From NCBI GenBank assembly GCA_022925895.1, contig JAKSYS010000097.1:1-64000 (forward strand): a stretch of 64,000 nucleotides of DNA, given 5' to 3'. Shown here in pieces: positions 36,776 through 47,900 of the stretch. Below the pieces are notes generated by a model, which saw only the letters and a list, made by a program, of their open reading frames with translations, was not told where the DNA came from and searched no databases. Both the position numbers and the translations under genes were made by a program. Every line of letters starts with the position of its first letter. Within the stretch, counting starts at the first letter, position 1. The stretch is from Fragilaria crotonensis. Its lineage: Eukaryota > Bacillariophyta > Fragilariophyceae > Fragilariales > Fragilariaceae.

Positions 36776-38113
36776 TTGCAACGAAACGATATGAAAGCAA
36801 TGAAGCTTTTCCACCTCGCCCTCGTATCAGCAGCTGTCCATTCGGGCACTACCCACGCTTTTGGAAGTATCAGGACCAGCCGTAGGTCGACGGCAATATT
36901 GGGTTACAAGAATTCTGCCACTGCATCGTACCTTGACAGCCTCAGCACGCCTCATACCATTGGCATGAACGCAAGGAAATCAGTCGTGAACAAGAGCAGC
37001 CCTGCTTACTTGTTGGACGAGGCTCTCCACTCTAATGCCGCAGCGGCTTCCATGGTTTTAACAAAAATCAACGAACTACGAGGTCCCGACCGTGATGCCT
37101 TTATATCGAATTTATTAACGGAGGTGGACACTCCTGTTCCGATATGGACCAGACTGCGTCCATTGGCTCGATGCTCACGACGGGCACGACGAGCGTCCCT
37201 CCGCCGTGTTTTGGACGTATCGACCCCTGCTGCAGAATCGGGACGTGAGGACGATGAGGCAGATCAACTCCGACGACGACGTCGTACCCTTGTGATTGTT
37301 TTGCGAAGTTTGGCAAACATGTACAACGATGATGATGACGATGACGTAGTCCATGTTGCGGATAAGGATTCCACGGTTGAGAAGAATGGTTCAACGGCTA
37401 ACAAGAAATTCGGACCGGCCACAATTGTCGCACTGGAACGTGCCGCCCGTCGCGAGGCGCGAGCGAGTTCCAAGGCTCGTACTGTTGTCGACCGCGACGA
37501 CATGGAGAGTCGTCTCCCTCGTGGATTGGAAACTCCCCAGTACACGGTGGTGGCAGAACGGCCCCAATTGGAAATTCGTCGGTACGAGCCGTTTTCCGTT
37601 TGCTCTGTGGCCATGAACAAACCTCGACCAAGTACTGCCTCAGAGCAGACAGACGCCAAAGTTTCCAATCCTCAGTTGCCGGGAGCCAGTTCGTTTGGTG
37701 CGCTCGCGGGATATTTATTTGGTAAGAATCAACAGCAGACCGCAATGAAAATGACGACACCAGTGTTGTCTCGAGGTGAAGGGGAGGATCGCCTGATGTC
37801 CTTCGTCCTGCCTTCCAGTTATTGGAATAACGGTATTGAGAATGCGCCGGCCCCATTGGAGGGCAGCGGTGTGGTGCTAGAACATGATGATGGTGGGGAA
37901 CGAGCCGTTGTCATGTTCGGAGGCTTTGCGTCCAAGAAGGATGTGGAGATGAGAACGAAGCAATTGCTCGAGGGACTTCGGAGGGACGCGGACTGGCAAG
38001 CCGACCCTGAGGATTCCACCGTGAGCTTGGCACAATACAATGATCCCTTTACACCACCTTGGAAACGACGCAATGAAGTATCTGTTAAGGCAGTTCCGAT
38101 TGTCCAAAAGTGA
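36776..38113 (+). CDS. SOUL haem-binding domain protein, probably plastid-targeted
   Basis: A 445-residue protein whose C-terminal 195 residues form a SOUL domain (ETPQYTVVAERPQLEIRRY, QQTAMKMTTPVLSR, RAVVMFGGFASKKDVEM, LAQYNDPFTPPWKRRNEV). SOUL/HBP proteins bind haem or tetrapyrroles, and plant homologues occur in plastoglobules and cytosol. The N-terminus (MKLFHLALVSAAVHSGTTHAFGS) is a signal peptide followed by Ala-Phe, the diatom plastid targeting pattern, followed by a Ser/Arg-rich transit-like stretch. Residues about 60-180 include an additional helical domain with an Arg-rich run and an acidic DDDDDDVV stretch that I do not recognise. The first Met may be 36776, 36791 or 36800; the later ones give a cleaner signal peptide. 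It starts about 290 bp right of the large transposon, so its promoter lies next to the insertion. Confidence 0.88.
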   Translation: MQRNDMKAMKLFHLALVSAAVHSGTTHAFGSIRTSRRSTAILGYKNSATASYLDSLSTPHTIGMNARKSVVNKSSPAYLLDEALHSNAAAASMVLTKINELRGPDRDAFISNLLTEVDTPVPIWTRLRPLARCSRRARRASLRRVLDVSTPAAESGREDDEADQLRRRRRTLVIVLRSLANMYNDDDDDDVVHVADKDSTVEKNGSTANKKFGPATIVALERAARREARASSKARTVVDRDDMESRLPRGLETPQYTVVAERPQLEIRRYEPFSVCSVAMNKPRPSTASEQTDAKVSNPQLPGASSFGALAGYLFGKNQQQTAMKMTTPVLSRGEGEDRLMSFVLPSSYWNNGIENAPAPLEGSGVVLEHDDGGERAVVMFGGFASKKDVEMRTKQLLEGLRRDADWQADPEDSTVSLAQYNDPFTPPWKRRNEVSVKAVPIVQK

Positions 38114-38558
38114 ATTTATGCAGTGGATTCCTCTTGAAAGGTAGTACAACGATTATAACAGTCTGCCTTGTCCTAGTTAGTTGTATTACTGGGTAAGTTG
38201 TCATTGTCGCATACATGCATAGGACTTCCGTTAGCATTTCAAAGCAGAGATTTTTAAATGGATTTAGGCGAATTACTAAGTACCAGTTATATGTCGTAAA
38301 GCTGCTTAAAAACCCGAACGCGGAGGAGTTCTGCGCTGTTCGAGGTGCGGGTCGTAGGAGATGCGAAGACTGATTCATACGATTCTATCAGAATTCAGAA
38401 CAATTGTATCAAACTCGAGCTACTCTCTGTTTTGTGTCATAAAAACACATCAGCGACCTCCAACACGCAAAGATACACTAAAAGAGAATATTATATAACG
38501 AGGCGATGGTTGGTCGATTCCTGCTGGTGGCGGCTGTCACCATCGTTCACACAAGGAC
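38114..38558. other. Intergenic spacer with a signal-peptide-like frame at its end
   Basis: This spacer is mostly featureless. At 38506 an ATG opens a frame reading MVGRFLLVAAVTIVHTRTW, a plausible signal peptide, but it is out of frame with the VDE-related gene that follows at 38559. Confidence 0.45.
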
Positions 38559-40145
38559 ATGGCAAACTCACGCCTTGCGTCTCTCACGCCGTTGGCGACG
38601 GCCAGTTTTGACAAAGTCAAAGCGGATGACGTCAACGTTATTGGAACTGTTGCCATTTTGATTCCATCTACAAACTCGGATGTTGCGTTGTCCAAATACG
38701 GGACAAAGTCTCCCGTTGGAAATCCTACGATTCGAGATGCTGCTACTCAACTGGCTAATAAACTTTACTGGTTCTCTGAAGGGGCTGTCACAACGACAAT
38801 CGTACCCGTTGCTGCCATGGACGAACAATCCTCCTGCCAGAATTTGAAAAACGTGGATGCTCTGATTGCCCTGGGACTAACATCCGTGGAGGACATGAAT
38901 TTCGCACGGCAACTCTTTGAATCTCGCACGAAGCCGGACTCGTCGATTCACCAACCTCACCAGAGACTCTGTCACTTGGGTTTGGACTGCGTCGGACCAC
39001 TTCCTGTCCGTGTGGGTCCGTACAAGGATGACGGTACGTGTTGGCGAAGCGTCATCCCCTGGACGGTCCAAGCGTCAGGCCGACGGTTGGCGACACAGAT
39101 GCGCGGTCTCATGGAACGCTGGTCTGCGGATGACTTTGCTATTGCGCTATTGCTGTTCTTCAATCAATTTTCTGGATCCAACATTGATTGGGTCAAGTAC
39201 TCAATCGATGCGACATGGGAGAAGGGGCCAATCCGAAATTTCAAGGAACTGTACAGCATGGTTACCGAATGCGGCGATTGCATCACAATATGTGTTGCCG
39301 ACGAAAACTGCAAGAAATGTCTGGGCGAGCTCACGGCTCTCGATACACGAGACCAAGTGGCTAGCTATCGGACAATTGTGTCATTTGAATCCGAATTGTT
39401 GAAGGACTTTAGTTACTGTATTTTGCAAAAGAACAATATATTCAACTGCAAGGCAGAGATTCCCACCATGCCGGTGGTGGAACCCATGGCCTCCTGGAGA
39501 GGAGCTCCATTGACTGTGGACGTGGCACGCAGTCTTTTGGTGGGGCATTTGAAGGATGACGCCGCGCCATCGGGTAGTTTGGGATTGGACATTTCGTGGA
39601 AGGTTGCCTGCGGCGCAGACGATGCGTATGATCAGTTCCCAAGCCAAAATCAAATTTTCTACGAAAGTGTGAACGGGAAGGATTTATGGTACGATCCTAT
39701 CTTCCGCGTCGAAACGATTGATGGCAGGAACGTGTGGTGCAAGCGTCACTACAAGGTTCGAAATGGACCCACGGCAGGAACCTTTCGTTTTTCCGTCCTG
39801 GATAATGGGATCACCAGCAATGAGTTCTGGACAATTGTCGGAGTCGCCGACGATCTATCATGGATAGTATTTCACTACGCTGGAGCGGCGAGCGCTGTTG
39901 GTCAGCGCTATTTAGGAGGTCTTCTTTGTACTCCGGACGGAAGGTTGCCACCAGCAGAGCAACTGCCGGAAATCTGGAAAGCATTTAGTCGCGCGGGAAT
40001 TGAGCCCTGGGAATTGTACGTGGTTGACAACAGCGTCAATTCGGCAGGTGCCTTGGAAGCTGGTCCGCCACCATTGACATTCTACCGCGACGAGGTGCTG
40101 GCACTCAAGGCAAAGAAGGGCGTAGAAGTTATGGTGCCATCCTAG
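38559..40145 (+). CDS. VDR: Violaxanthin de-epoxidase-related protein (VDR-like)
   Basis: A 528-residue protein whose region from about residue 225 matches the VDE/VDR family. A Cys-rich stretch (TECGDCITICVADENCKKC) is followed by CILQKNNIFNCKAEIP. A lipocalin-like barrel follows, with SWKVACGADDAYDQFPSQNQIFY, FRVETIDGRN, LDNGITSNEFWTIVGV and HYAGAASAVGQRYLGG. VDE itself converts violaxanthin to zeaxanthin or diadinoxanthin to diatoxanthin in the thylakoid lumen; VDR proteins are relatives of uncertain activity. The first 200 residues are not part of the known domain (a FFNQFSGSNIDWVKYSI stretch with small-residue flanks). No plastid presequence is seen from the Met at 38559. A hydrophobic leader-like frame starts at 38506 in another frame, so the 5' end may be misread here (unseen intron or different start). 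The family is firm; the subclass is inferred. Confidence 0.82.
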   Translation: MANSRLASLTPLATASFDKVKADDVNVIGTVAILIPSTNSDVALSKYGTKSPVGNPTIRDAATQLANKLYWFSEGAVTTTIVPVAAMDEQSSCQNLKNVDALIALGLTSVEDMNFARQLFESRTKPDSSIHQPHQRLCHLGLDCVGPLPVRVGPYKDDGTCWRSVIPWTVQASGRRLATQMRGLMERWSADDFAIALLLFFNQFSGSNIDWVKYSIDATWEKGPIRNFKELYSMVTECGDCITICVADENCKKCLGELTALDTRDQVASYRTIVSFESELLKDFSYCILQKNNIFNCKAEIPTMPVVEPMASWRGAPLTVDVARSLLVGHLKDDAAPSGSLGLDISWKVACGADDAYDQFPSQNQIFYESVNGKDLWYDPIFRVETIDGRNVWCKRHYKVRNGPTAGTFRFSVLDNGITSNEFWTIVGVADDLSWIVFHYAGAASAVGQRYLGGLLCTPDGRLPPAEQLPEIWKAFSRAGIEPWELYVVDNSVNSAGALEAGPPPLTFYRDEVLALKAKKGVEVMVPS

Positions 40146-40197
40146 CCGAATCATAGACAAAAATCATTATAAGTCTGGGATAGGAGGATTTTTACAG

Positions 40198-41076
40198 TCA
40201 CAACCCTCGAGTTTCATTTCCATTAGGAAATGAACTGTTACCGATATCGCACTTTCCCGGTAGTGGGAAAGCTGATTTGACAATACCCTCTCGACGATCC
40301 CCCATAATTCTTACGCACGGGATGGATTGATAACATAGGCAAACTGCTTGACTCCTGTCGATTGTCGAAAGGGCGCCATCAAAGTAATATGCCAGACCGA
40401 CGATAGGATCGATGTCGTCTGAAAAAATTTCGCAAAAGGTATAACAGTCTTCCAAGGTCGCCAGGTCATCAGCCCCCGCACGCGATACGTGACTGGGGAG
40501 TGGAGGCAATCCACCATCGTGGATGGACCACGAATAATTCATAGGAATGCTGCTATTCTCGTCGTGCAGTGCAGTCAAAGTGACTGGTATGATGATCGAT
40601 ATCAATACCATGATAACAATAATCGTAATCTTAATCCACTTCCTTTTGTGGAAAACACCGTTGACGGATCGCCAAGCATGCCCGGGTGTCCCGGGGTCAG
40701 TTTCCTCAATCGATGCATTGGTAGCTGTTCCATTCGCGTTTTCATCATAGAACGCGTCCAATTCTCCATCCATCTCCACCTGCAAAACAGTTGTTTCCAG
40801 TGACGTTGCATCATTCGGCCTACGATTTGGATCATGCAAGACGATCGTCTCGCGAATGCTGCCGTTGTTGTTACTCAAACTAGAGTCAAAGCGTTTCCCA
40901 TTCGACGAAGATTGCGGAGGCGGTTGATCCAACAATATTGCTGCTGCCATTGGGATCGCAGTATCATTCGAAGCGACAGCCACAGCTTCTGCGGCACCCT
41001 CTGCGTGAGGAATGCTGCTGCCCTGTGATGGAACCATCACTTCTGCAGCGTCGTTCGTGTCATTTGCTGAGCTCAT
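40198..41076 (-). CDS. Single-pass membrane protein with Cys-rich C-terminal domain, unknown
   Basis: A 292-residue protein. The N-terminal 150 residues are polar, low-complexity and Ala/Ser/Asn-rich with no signal peptide. One transmembrane segment follows at about residues 148-170 (KITIIVIMVLISIIIPVTL). The C-terminal 120 residues contain spaced Cys (DCYTFCEIF, VCLCYQSIPC) and N-glycosylation sequons (NYS, NSS, NET), fitting a luminal or extracellular domain. This is a type II topology. No family is recognised. It converges with the VDR-like gene, stop codons 52 bp apart. The gene is credible from its clear topology and single long frame. Confidence 0.72.
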   Translation of the reverse strand: MSSANDTNDAAEVMVPSQGSSIPHAEGAAEAVAVASNDTAIPMAAAILLDQPPPQSSSNGKRFDSSLSNNNGSIRETIVLHDPNRRPNDATSLETTVLQVEMDGELDAFYDENANGTATNASIEETDPGTPGHAWRSVNGVFHKRKWIKITIIVIMVLISIIIPVTLTALHDENSSIPMNYSWSIHDGGLPPLPSHVSRAGADDLATLEDCYTFCEIFSDDIDPIVGLAYYFDGALSTIDRSQAVCLCYQSIPCVRIMGDRREGIVKSAFPLPGKCDIGNSSFPNGNETRGL

Positions 41077-42299
41077 TGATGTGCCCCTGGAGCGAACGAT
41101 CTTGCAGCACCACCGCTGTGATCGACAGGCAACAGCTTGTTCGTTGTACCAGGTAATTTGACAATTTACTCAGTTCGATTGTATTGTTTCAGTGTACAGT
41201 CAGTAGTACTACAGTACCGAAGTATTGCATTCACGATCCAGGATCGATTTCAATCCGCAGTACACAGTACACCAGTCATCTGCTAAGCGCTAAGCGGCAC
41301 CAATTTCGGTTAAATATGCAGTATTGAGTATATGCATCCTTCTCATAATTCTTAATATCAAATCTATAAGTACAGCTACACGAGAATATTTACCAGGAAC
41401 TACAGGTTCCGGAATGTTCGCCGAGCTCGTAATAAACTCTCGTTGAGTCTACTAAGACCTTAGGCAAACTTCCGGAACTCATGTCCATAACCTCTCCAAG
41501 ACATACTGGCTGCTACCTGTACTGTATGTCATAGACATCCGGAGCTTCTCGTCGCGTTGCTTTAGAGTCTGGAGTCTGGAGTCTTGATGTCTGGCTTCCT
41601 ATGTATCATACATACTCCAGGAGTACAAAGTAAAACGTGACCGGGCACAAACGAAAAAAATTGACGGACATCGAGCCGAAATAGATATGGAAAAATGGAT
41701 TCTCATAATCCCCTCTGGCTCTACTACTACGGTAGTAGCACTCGTACAAGCGTACTTGTACCTTGTTGCATCAAAAACATGGCGTATGATGACAAACGGG
41801 CAGCTTTTCTCCGTTCGAAATGCAGTCGTGCTGTCCCGATTTCCCATTCACCATACTACAAGTACCATACACCATATAGGCTACTGTGTACTCGAGTTGA
41901 CCTGCCGTTGTACCGGTACTTTGAGCACGTGCTATAACAGGTATGACATATTGGTACTGGACTATATCTGGCACCCTACAAAATGAATAGGACGGCGTTT
42001 GATTACCCCACGCCCCCACTGGCCAGGATAACAGCGGTCATACACAACTGAAATCAGAAGTCGAAAAGTGGCAAAGGGCAGCGCTCCGCCAGAAGCGATC
42101 CACCTGTGGTTTCGGCACCTTCACAGTTCTTGCGAACTGTACTAGCCTCCTAAGTACTGAGTGCATTGCAAGTGTTGCAATTAAACCTGCATCCACTCAC
42201 ATTTGAAGCGTGCTGCACAACAACTTTCCGGAGTGCGTTGCAAACGAGAGTTCGTGTGATTGTGTTTGATTGGGGAACACGGATCATTGAGTACAAAAG
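41077..42299. other. 1.2-kb intergenic spacer with TAC-palindrome islands
   Basis: No convincing gene. TAC/GTAC-rich islands lie at 41145-41275 and 41715-41965. A frame at 41687-41986 is built largely of such repeats and is not believed to be coding. Confidence 0.5.
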
Positions 42300-44903
42300 A
42301 TGGCGAGACCTTCCGAGATTCTCAAGTGTCCGGGGGAGCTCCTGCATCTCGCCATCGCATCGTCAGGGTCTGATTATGTCTATGCGATCAATACAGTACG
42401 AGACAATGGTACTTTGATCTCCCAAAAGCGAGTGATCAAGTCTGTCACCATTCCCGAAGATCTTCTGGTGCGTATCGATATGATCCCAGATGATATGTAT
42501 ATTAAGAATGTTTCGATCGGTCCGGATGGCGAATGGTTCTTACATTATGCCGATCTTAACGGTACGGGAGACAAGGCCTTCTGGGACGTCACCAATTCTC
42601 TATGTGCTGAGTTTTTACAGGCTCGTTTCCGGTCGGGTGATGTTGCCGATTTCATCGTTGCATTTGGTCCTAATCTCTCTTATATTATTCTTGATGGAGA
42701 TAGGGGCTTTGTCATGTCCAAGAATGTCCCCGCCGATCTACGAGCGAGAGTTATGAGCATTCGACAGACAAAGGGAGGCGTCGTATATGCCCTCTCCCTT
42801 TTTCCCAATGGAGGTTTCTTTATCCGAGACTCGGAGGGTATCGCCTTCGCTGGCTCCCCGCCCACATTGACGGCCGAATTTGACGAAGCTGGTGTGAAGG
42901 GGGTTCTAAATGTGCACGTGGCCTCTGATTACAGCTGGGTCGTATTGCGTCGCAACAGCCTTGCGACCTGTGGCGTCTGCACACTCTTGCAACGTGAGTT
43001 CCAAGCGCATTACGAACGACAAATGGAGTATCGCAAGACCCGCGCCTTGGAGATTCAGGCATTTGATGCTTATGGAGAGACTCCAAGAAGTCCCAAAGCG
43101 ACAAAGGAAACGCAACGACGTCCGACTGAAAAGGACAAGAGTTTGGCGGCAATGAAGAAGAAATTACTTGTTCGGAGAATCACCATCGCTGCCGACAAAG
43201 GCTTGAAACCTGGTGTTGCAGTTACGGTTGCTGGATTCTCATGTGAGCCTGGAGATTGCACTATTGAGGGCGTGAATGGTGAGGGAATCATGACCGTGGC
43301 CAAAACTTCTGAGGTATCGCGGCCACTTAATGTGGACGATCCTAGAAGGCTCAGTGTGTATTACAGCGACGGATCCCCTAGAATGGAGGTGGTGAAGCTT
43401 CTCAAGGCCACGGATAAGTTCGAAGCTGCAGTGGTGAGCCTTCCCTGCCCAAGGTGCAATAAGAAGATCTGTTGTTGTCAAGGAACGGAATTCAGCAACA
43501 ACCAATCGACCATGTTCTCAAGATCTTCGGATAATACTCCCGCCACCAAGGATATGACCGACTATGACTGGGACTTTTCTGCTAAGAATTCGTTTGGGTC
43601 TGCCGGCAGCAGTTGGGACGGTCCTTCCGAACAGTCGGACGCCGAATCCGAGGGTCCACTATCTACGGCCCGATCCTTGCATGCTGATGAAGTCATGTCC
43701 ATTCTCGCTCGGAATAAACCACTCCGCCAGCATGGGGTTCATTTCTTACCGGTCTTCGAGTCCAAAGGCGAGAGGCTTTCGTATGACGAATTTAGGTGTG
43801 CAGAAAAGGTTGATTTCGCACGGCTACATCGTGTTCTGAAAGACCTTAAAAAAGATCGTGCAGTGCGGCGATCATGTGCCGACACCTTGGCGATTCGAAA
43901 GTCCAATACGGCGGACCCGAACGCCAAACTCCACGCATTTTACCTTCGAAAACTAAAGAATTGCCACGAGCTTGAGTTGACCGCGGAAGCCTTGTTCAAT
44001 GCCCTAAAAGATTATCCAGTGGCGGAGGATGGATCCGTCGTTCACGAAGTCGAGTACCATCACAAAGACGAGTTCTTTCGCGGCGCTCTCTTTGCTGTCG
44101 GGAAGAATGTAGTCGTCGATGCACGTCGATACCCTCGCAATACTACGCTCCAAGCGATGCCGTTCGAATTGCTTCCTTGTCTCTGTGGTGCATTTGGCCA
44201 CTACATCGAAATTGAGAACAGCATTGCCCGAATTCTCTCCAGTGTTGCCCAGCAGCTGGATTTGGAAAAAATGATTCCAACCCTGCTGGAATATCGAGAC
44301 AACTATCATTCTTGGACCACTAAGCTCGCAAGCTTTCACAAAATATCAGAAGACGCGGCTCGAAAATGGCCAAATATTATCATGATGGGAGAGATATTCG
44401 TGTACAAGAGCTGGCTTCGATCAGAAGGGGTTGCCGGCGTCGAGAGCGACGAAATTAAGTTTGCGCTTACCTTGGCCGTAGAGGTTGCTATTCTATCCGA
44501 TGAGATCTTGCGGCATCGAAAGTTTAGGTGGGCAACCGCTGATCGAGCGAAACTGGTTGCTGAAGGAATGTCACCAGCTCATGTGCGAGCAACGATGTTC
44601 ACTCGAGTGATCCAAAGTTGCCAGAGCGACATTCTCTCTCACGTGCAGCGATGCTGTCACAACCTTGGTTGGTTGGCGCGATCTAAGGCCTTTGATAGCC
44701 TCATTTTGGAGAAGGGGCGCGATGCAAAGTCTAGTCTGAGCGACGCTTTGAAAATGTGTCAAACCAGTTGTGTCATGCAGGGCTGGGACTTGAAGTTGGT
44801 CGAGATTCCAATGCATGGACTGCAAGACAACAGTATCAAGGCTATTCAAGATGCGCGCTTAGTGATTGCTCAATTGAGCAAAGCAATGTCACAGTCAAAA
44901 TAG
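42300..44903 (+). CDS. Large orphan protein
   Basis: An 867-residue single-exon protein I do not recognise. Residues 1-230 have a beta-rich, repetitive look with recurring G-x-W-F/G-x-F-F turns (GPDGEWFLHYADLNGTGDKAFW, FPNGGFFIRDSEGIAF, SDYSWVVLRRN), like a propeller or repeated-strand domain. A Lys/Arg-rich linker follows. A short Cys cluster (CPRCNKKICCC, near residue 380) could bind zinc. Residues about 480-860 are helical, with charged segments such as DFARLHRVLKDLKKDRAVRR. There is no signal peptide or membrane segment, so a cytosolic or nuclear location is likely. It converges with the adenylation-ankyrin gene, with 32 bp between stops. The length and steady composition make the gene certain; the function is open. 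Confidence 0.8.
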   Translation: MARPSEILKCPGELLHLAIASSGSDYVYAINTVRDNGTLISQKRVIKSVTIPEDLLVRIDMIPDDMYIKNVSIGPDGEWFLHYADLNGTGDKAFWDVTNSLCAEFLQARFRSGDVADFIVAFGPNLSYIILDGDRGFVMSKNVPADLRARVMSIRQTKGGVVYALSLFPNGGFFIRDSEGIAFAGSPPTLTAEFDEAGVKGVLNVHVASDYSWVVLRRNSLATCGVCTLLQREFQAHYERQMEYRKTRALEIQAFDAYGETPRSPKATKETQRRPTEKDKSLAAMKKKLLVRRITIAADKGLKPGVAVTVAGFSCEPGDCTIEGVNGEGIMTVAKTSEVSRPLNVDDPRRLSVYYSDGSPRMEVVKLLKATDKFEAAVVSLPCPRCNKKICCCQGTEFSNNQSTMFSRSSDNTPATKDMTDYDWDFSAKNSFGSAGSSWDGPSEQSDAESEGPLSTARSLHADEVMSILARNKPLRQHGVHFLPVFESKGERLSYDEFRCAEKVDFARLHRVLKDLKKDRAVRRSCADTLAIRKSNTADPNAKLHAFYLRKLKNCHELELTAEALFNALKDYPVAEDGSVVHEVEYHHKDEFFRGALFAVGKNVVVDARRYPRNTTLQAMPFELLPCLCGAFGHYIEIENSIARILSSVAQQLDLEKMIPTLLEYRDNYHSWTTKLASFHKISEDAARKWPNIIMMGEIFVYKSWLRSEGVAGVESDEIKFALTLAVEVAILSDEILRHRKFRWATADRAKLVAEGMSPAHVRATMFTRVIQSCQSDILSHVQRCCHNLGWLARSKAFDSLILEKGRDAKSSLSDALKMCQTSCVMQGWDLKLVEIPMHGLQDNSIKAIQDARLVIAQLSKAMSQSK

Positions 44904-44935
44904 GAAGAGTGCGGTCCAGTTGGCTGTATTGATAG

Positions 44936-47900
44936 TTACAACTCAAGAAGAATTTGTCTGATTCTGGCCCAACGAGGGTCTGTATCGTTGTAAAGTCGAT
45001 CGCATATCTCCATTGGACTTTCTATGCGTACACTAGTTCCCTTGCTGGCTCCCCTGTTCGTTGGCTTCGGAGGGTCGGGACTACAGCCTTCCCGGAGCAG
45101 GATCTCGAGCGCATCGACTCTCCCATTCAGAACAGCCCAATGGACGGGTGTCCGATACCACTTATCAAGCCAATCTAGCTTCCCTCCTTTGTGTTTGCTA
45201 TCGTAATGTTTGATTCGACCAGCATCAAGCCCCGACTTCCATTCCTTTAGCAAATACTGAAGCATTTGGCTATGTCCTGCTCGCGCCCCCGCATGTAAAA
45301 CTGTTTGTTTGTTCCCGTCCTTCATTGAAAGCGGTACTCCGGCATTCAGTAACATCTTCACACATTCCAGCCGATTGCACTCGTCTTGTTTACGATCTTC
45401 CTTCTTGGAGGCATCGGATGATCCAGAGGCAGCCATGTGAAGGGGAAAATTACCACTTGCGTCTGGCGAATTGAATTTGCAACCTGTGCTAAGTAGCTTT
45501 CTTACAACAAGCGGATTACCCTTCGCGCATGCAACATGCAAAGGGTTTGACGTGAACAATTTCTTACGATCGTTTCTGCTGGACACTTTCCCCAGTCGAC
45601 CACCATGACTGGCTGCATTGGAATTAACGCCAGCGCTCAGCAGACCGATAGCAATAGCAGTTTGGTTCATGGTGATTGCTTCCAACAAAAACTCGTACTG
45701 TTGAACTTCGAGCGGTACCTCGCGGTTTTCGTCGTTATCTCCTGCTGGTGACGCAGCGCCGATGCGAGAACTATGCTCGAGTTCTGGTGCTCTGGATGAG
45801 GAGCCAACACCGTTGGAGTCCAAAAGGTCGACATATTCTCCCAACGCATGACAGCGCAGAAGATTGGAAACAGAGAACACGCCTTCTAGAGACCCGGTGG
45901 AGCCTCCCAAAAACCGCGAATTCTGCACCTGATGATGAGCTGCATACAGTGTTCGTACAACTCGAGTTGCTGCCAGCGAGTCCCCGCCAAGCATGGCAAA
46001 GTTCGCGCTCGTAAGGAGCATCGATTGCTGACATGGTTGTAAGTTCAAAATATCGGTGATGACATCTGCGACGATAGTCCCAGAACTCCCATAGTCCTTT
46101 AGCAAGACATCATCAGACACTTCACCCAGATGTTCAAAAGAAACACAATCTGCGAGCATAGGAAGAATACGACGATCTGCTTTGCCAGTCGGTGACAGGG
46201 GAATACTTGGAATGAGGATGAAGGCAGACGGCAAGATACCGGCCTTTAACTTCGCGGAGCACAGCATCCTGAAGAGGATTAGAAGTGGTCCACCTGATAC
46301 AAGAATCCCTCGGGAATCTTCCCTCCACCGGATTCCAAGATCGTCGAGACATTGCCGACTTAATACACAGAATGCAAGAAGTTGCTTGGGGCTGCCTTCG
46401 TCCGTCGGATCAGTAGATCTGGCGACTGCAATGCAGGCTTCCACGACAGGAGGTTCATCTGGATCGATAGTATCACTTAGTAATGCCGCTTCGACTTCAC
46501 CGAGTTCAATGCGGACCCCATTTACTTTCACCATGCCATCTTGTGATTGAATTCGACCTGTAATGAATAGGTCGCCATTTCGTATGTACCCTTGATCGCC
46601 CGTTTTGTAATAGAGCGCCCCACCAACGGAGACGAATTGTGTCGCAGTGAGGTCGTCTCTGTTCAGATAGCCACTCAGGTGATCAATCTGGACGCCAGAT
46701 AAGACAACCTCTCCAAGTTGTCCGTCATGTAATGATTCCAGCACTGGGTCTGCTTCAGACACGATCCTTACCTGCAATCCTCGAAAGGGTTTACCGACAT
46801 ATTGACCCACATGTTTGCTCTCACTCATGCTATCACGACCGCTACCACTATGACTGTTACTGACAACTAATCCCATGGTTTGATAGACGCAGGCTTCCGT
46901 GACTCCATACGTGGCATAGAGACGAACTCGATCCGCCCATGCGTGTGCGACTCGTTTGGGAATGGGTTCTCCGCCCAGGGCCACGACCCGGAGGGACGAC
47001 AACGACACCAATGGCGCCGTGTTTTTGTGATCGACAAATGGCGGCAGCGGCGGAACCATGGACCACACGGTGGGAGTGCACAAGACGTGTGTCACTTGCT
47101 GCTCGGCCAGGACGGATGCCATGTTTCGTAACAATGTCGTTCGAGGAGCGACGGCGAGTGTTGCCTTTGCTTGGAATGTGGCCAAAATGTCGGATAAGCA
47201 GGGATCAAATGAAAGAGCACTAGCCAAGAGTACTACAGACTGACTATCAATGTGGTGAGCTTCGTTCTTGACTGTCAGGTAGTGTCTCAATGCGGCGACG
47301 GAGGAAACGCAACCCTTTGGCATTCCCGTCGTGCCGGAGGTGTAAACAATGTGCGAGATTCGTGAGTTGTTCTGGTCCTCATTTTCGTCAACATCGCCAG
47401 TGCGAAGAATCTCCCATATTGATGCATCAGTACAATCATCTAGTAGCGCAGAAGCGACGTCGGCGTCATCATCCTCCAGGCTCTGTCCCACGAGGTCAAG
47501 AAAGTCAACAAGTCGTGCGCAGGATGATGTCTGCAGTACGATCTTACACATCATGTCCCAGTCACTCCCTGGCAGACATAAAATTGTTGAAGGTTTCGAG
47601 TCGTTGATCATGTGTTCTAGCCGCCTTATTCCTTCATTAGGTTCCATTGGGACGAGAATAGCAGAATTGCAAAGATGGACGGCCAAAATGGCCAAGGGGA
47701 GGAACGGACCTTCGGGGATGGCAACCGCGATGGTGCCACACAGTCTAAACGAAACACTTTTGGCAAGACGAAGTAGGGTCTGATACGAAATACTGGAACC
47801 GTCCAACGCTCCAAGTCGTGCTAGCATCGTGGCGTCCCAATGCACCGAATCGCCGATGGTGCCACTCCATGCAATGGCTGACTTTTGAAGCCAGCTCTTG

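Noticed and set aside
41687-41986. A 99-codon plus-strand frame as a small gene
   Set aside because: It is composed mostly of TAC/GTAC palindrome words shared with noncoding islands; composition is not protein-like.
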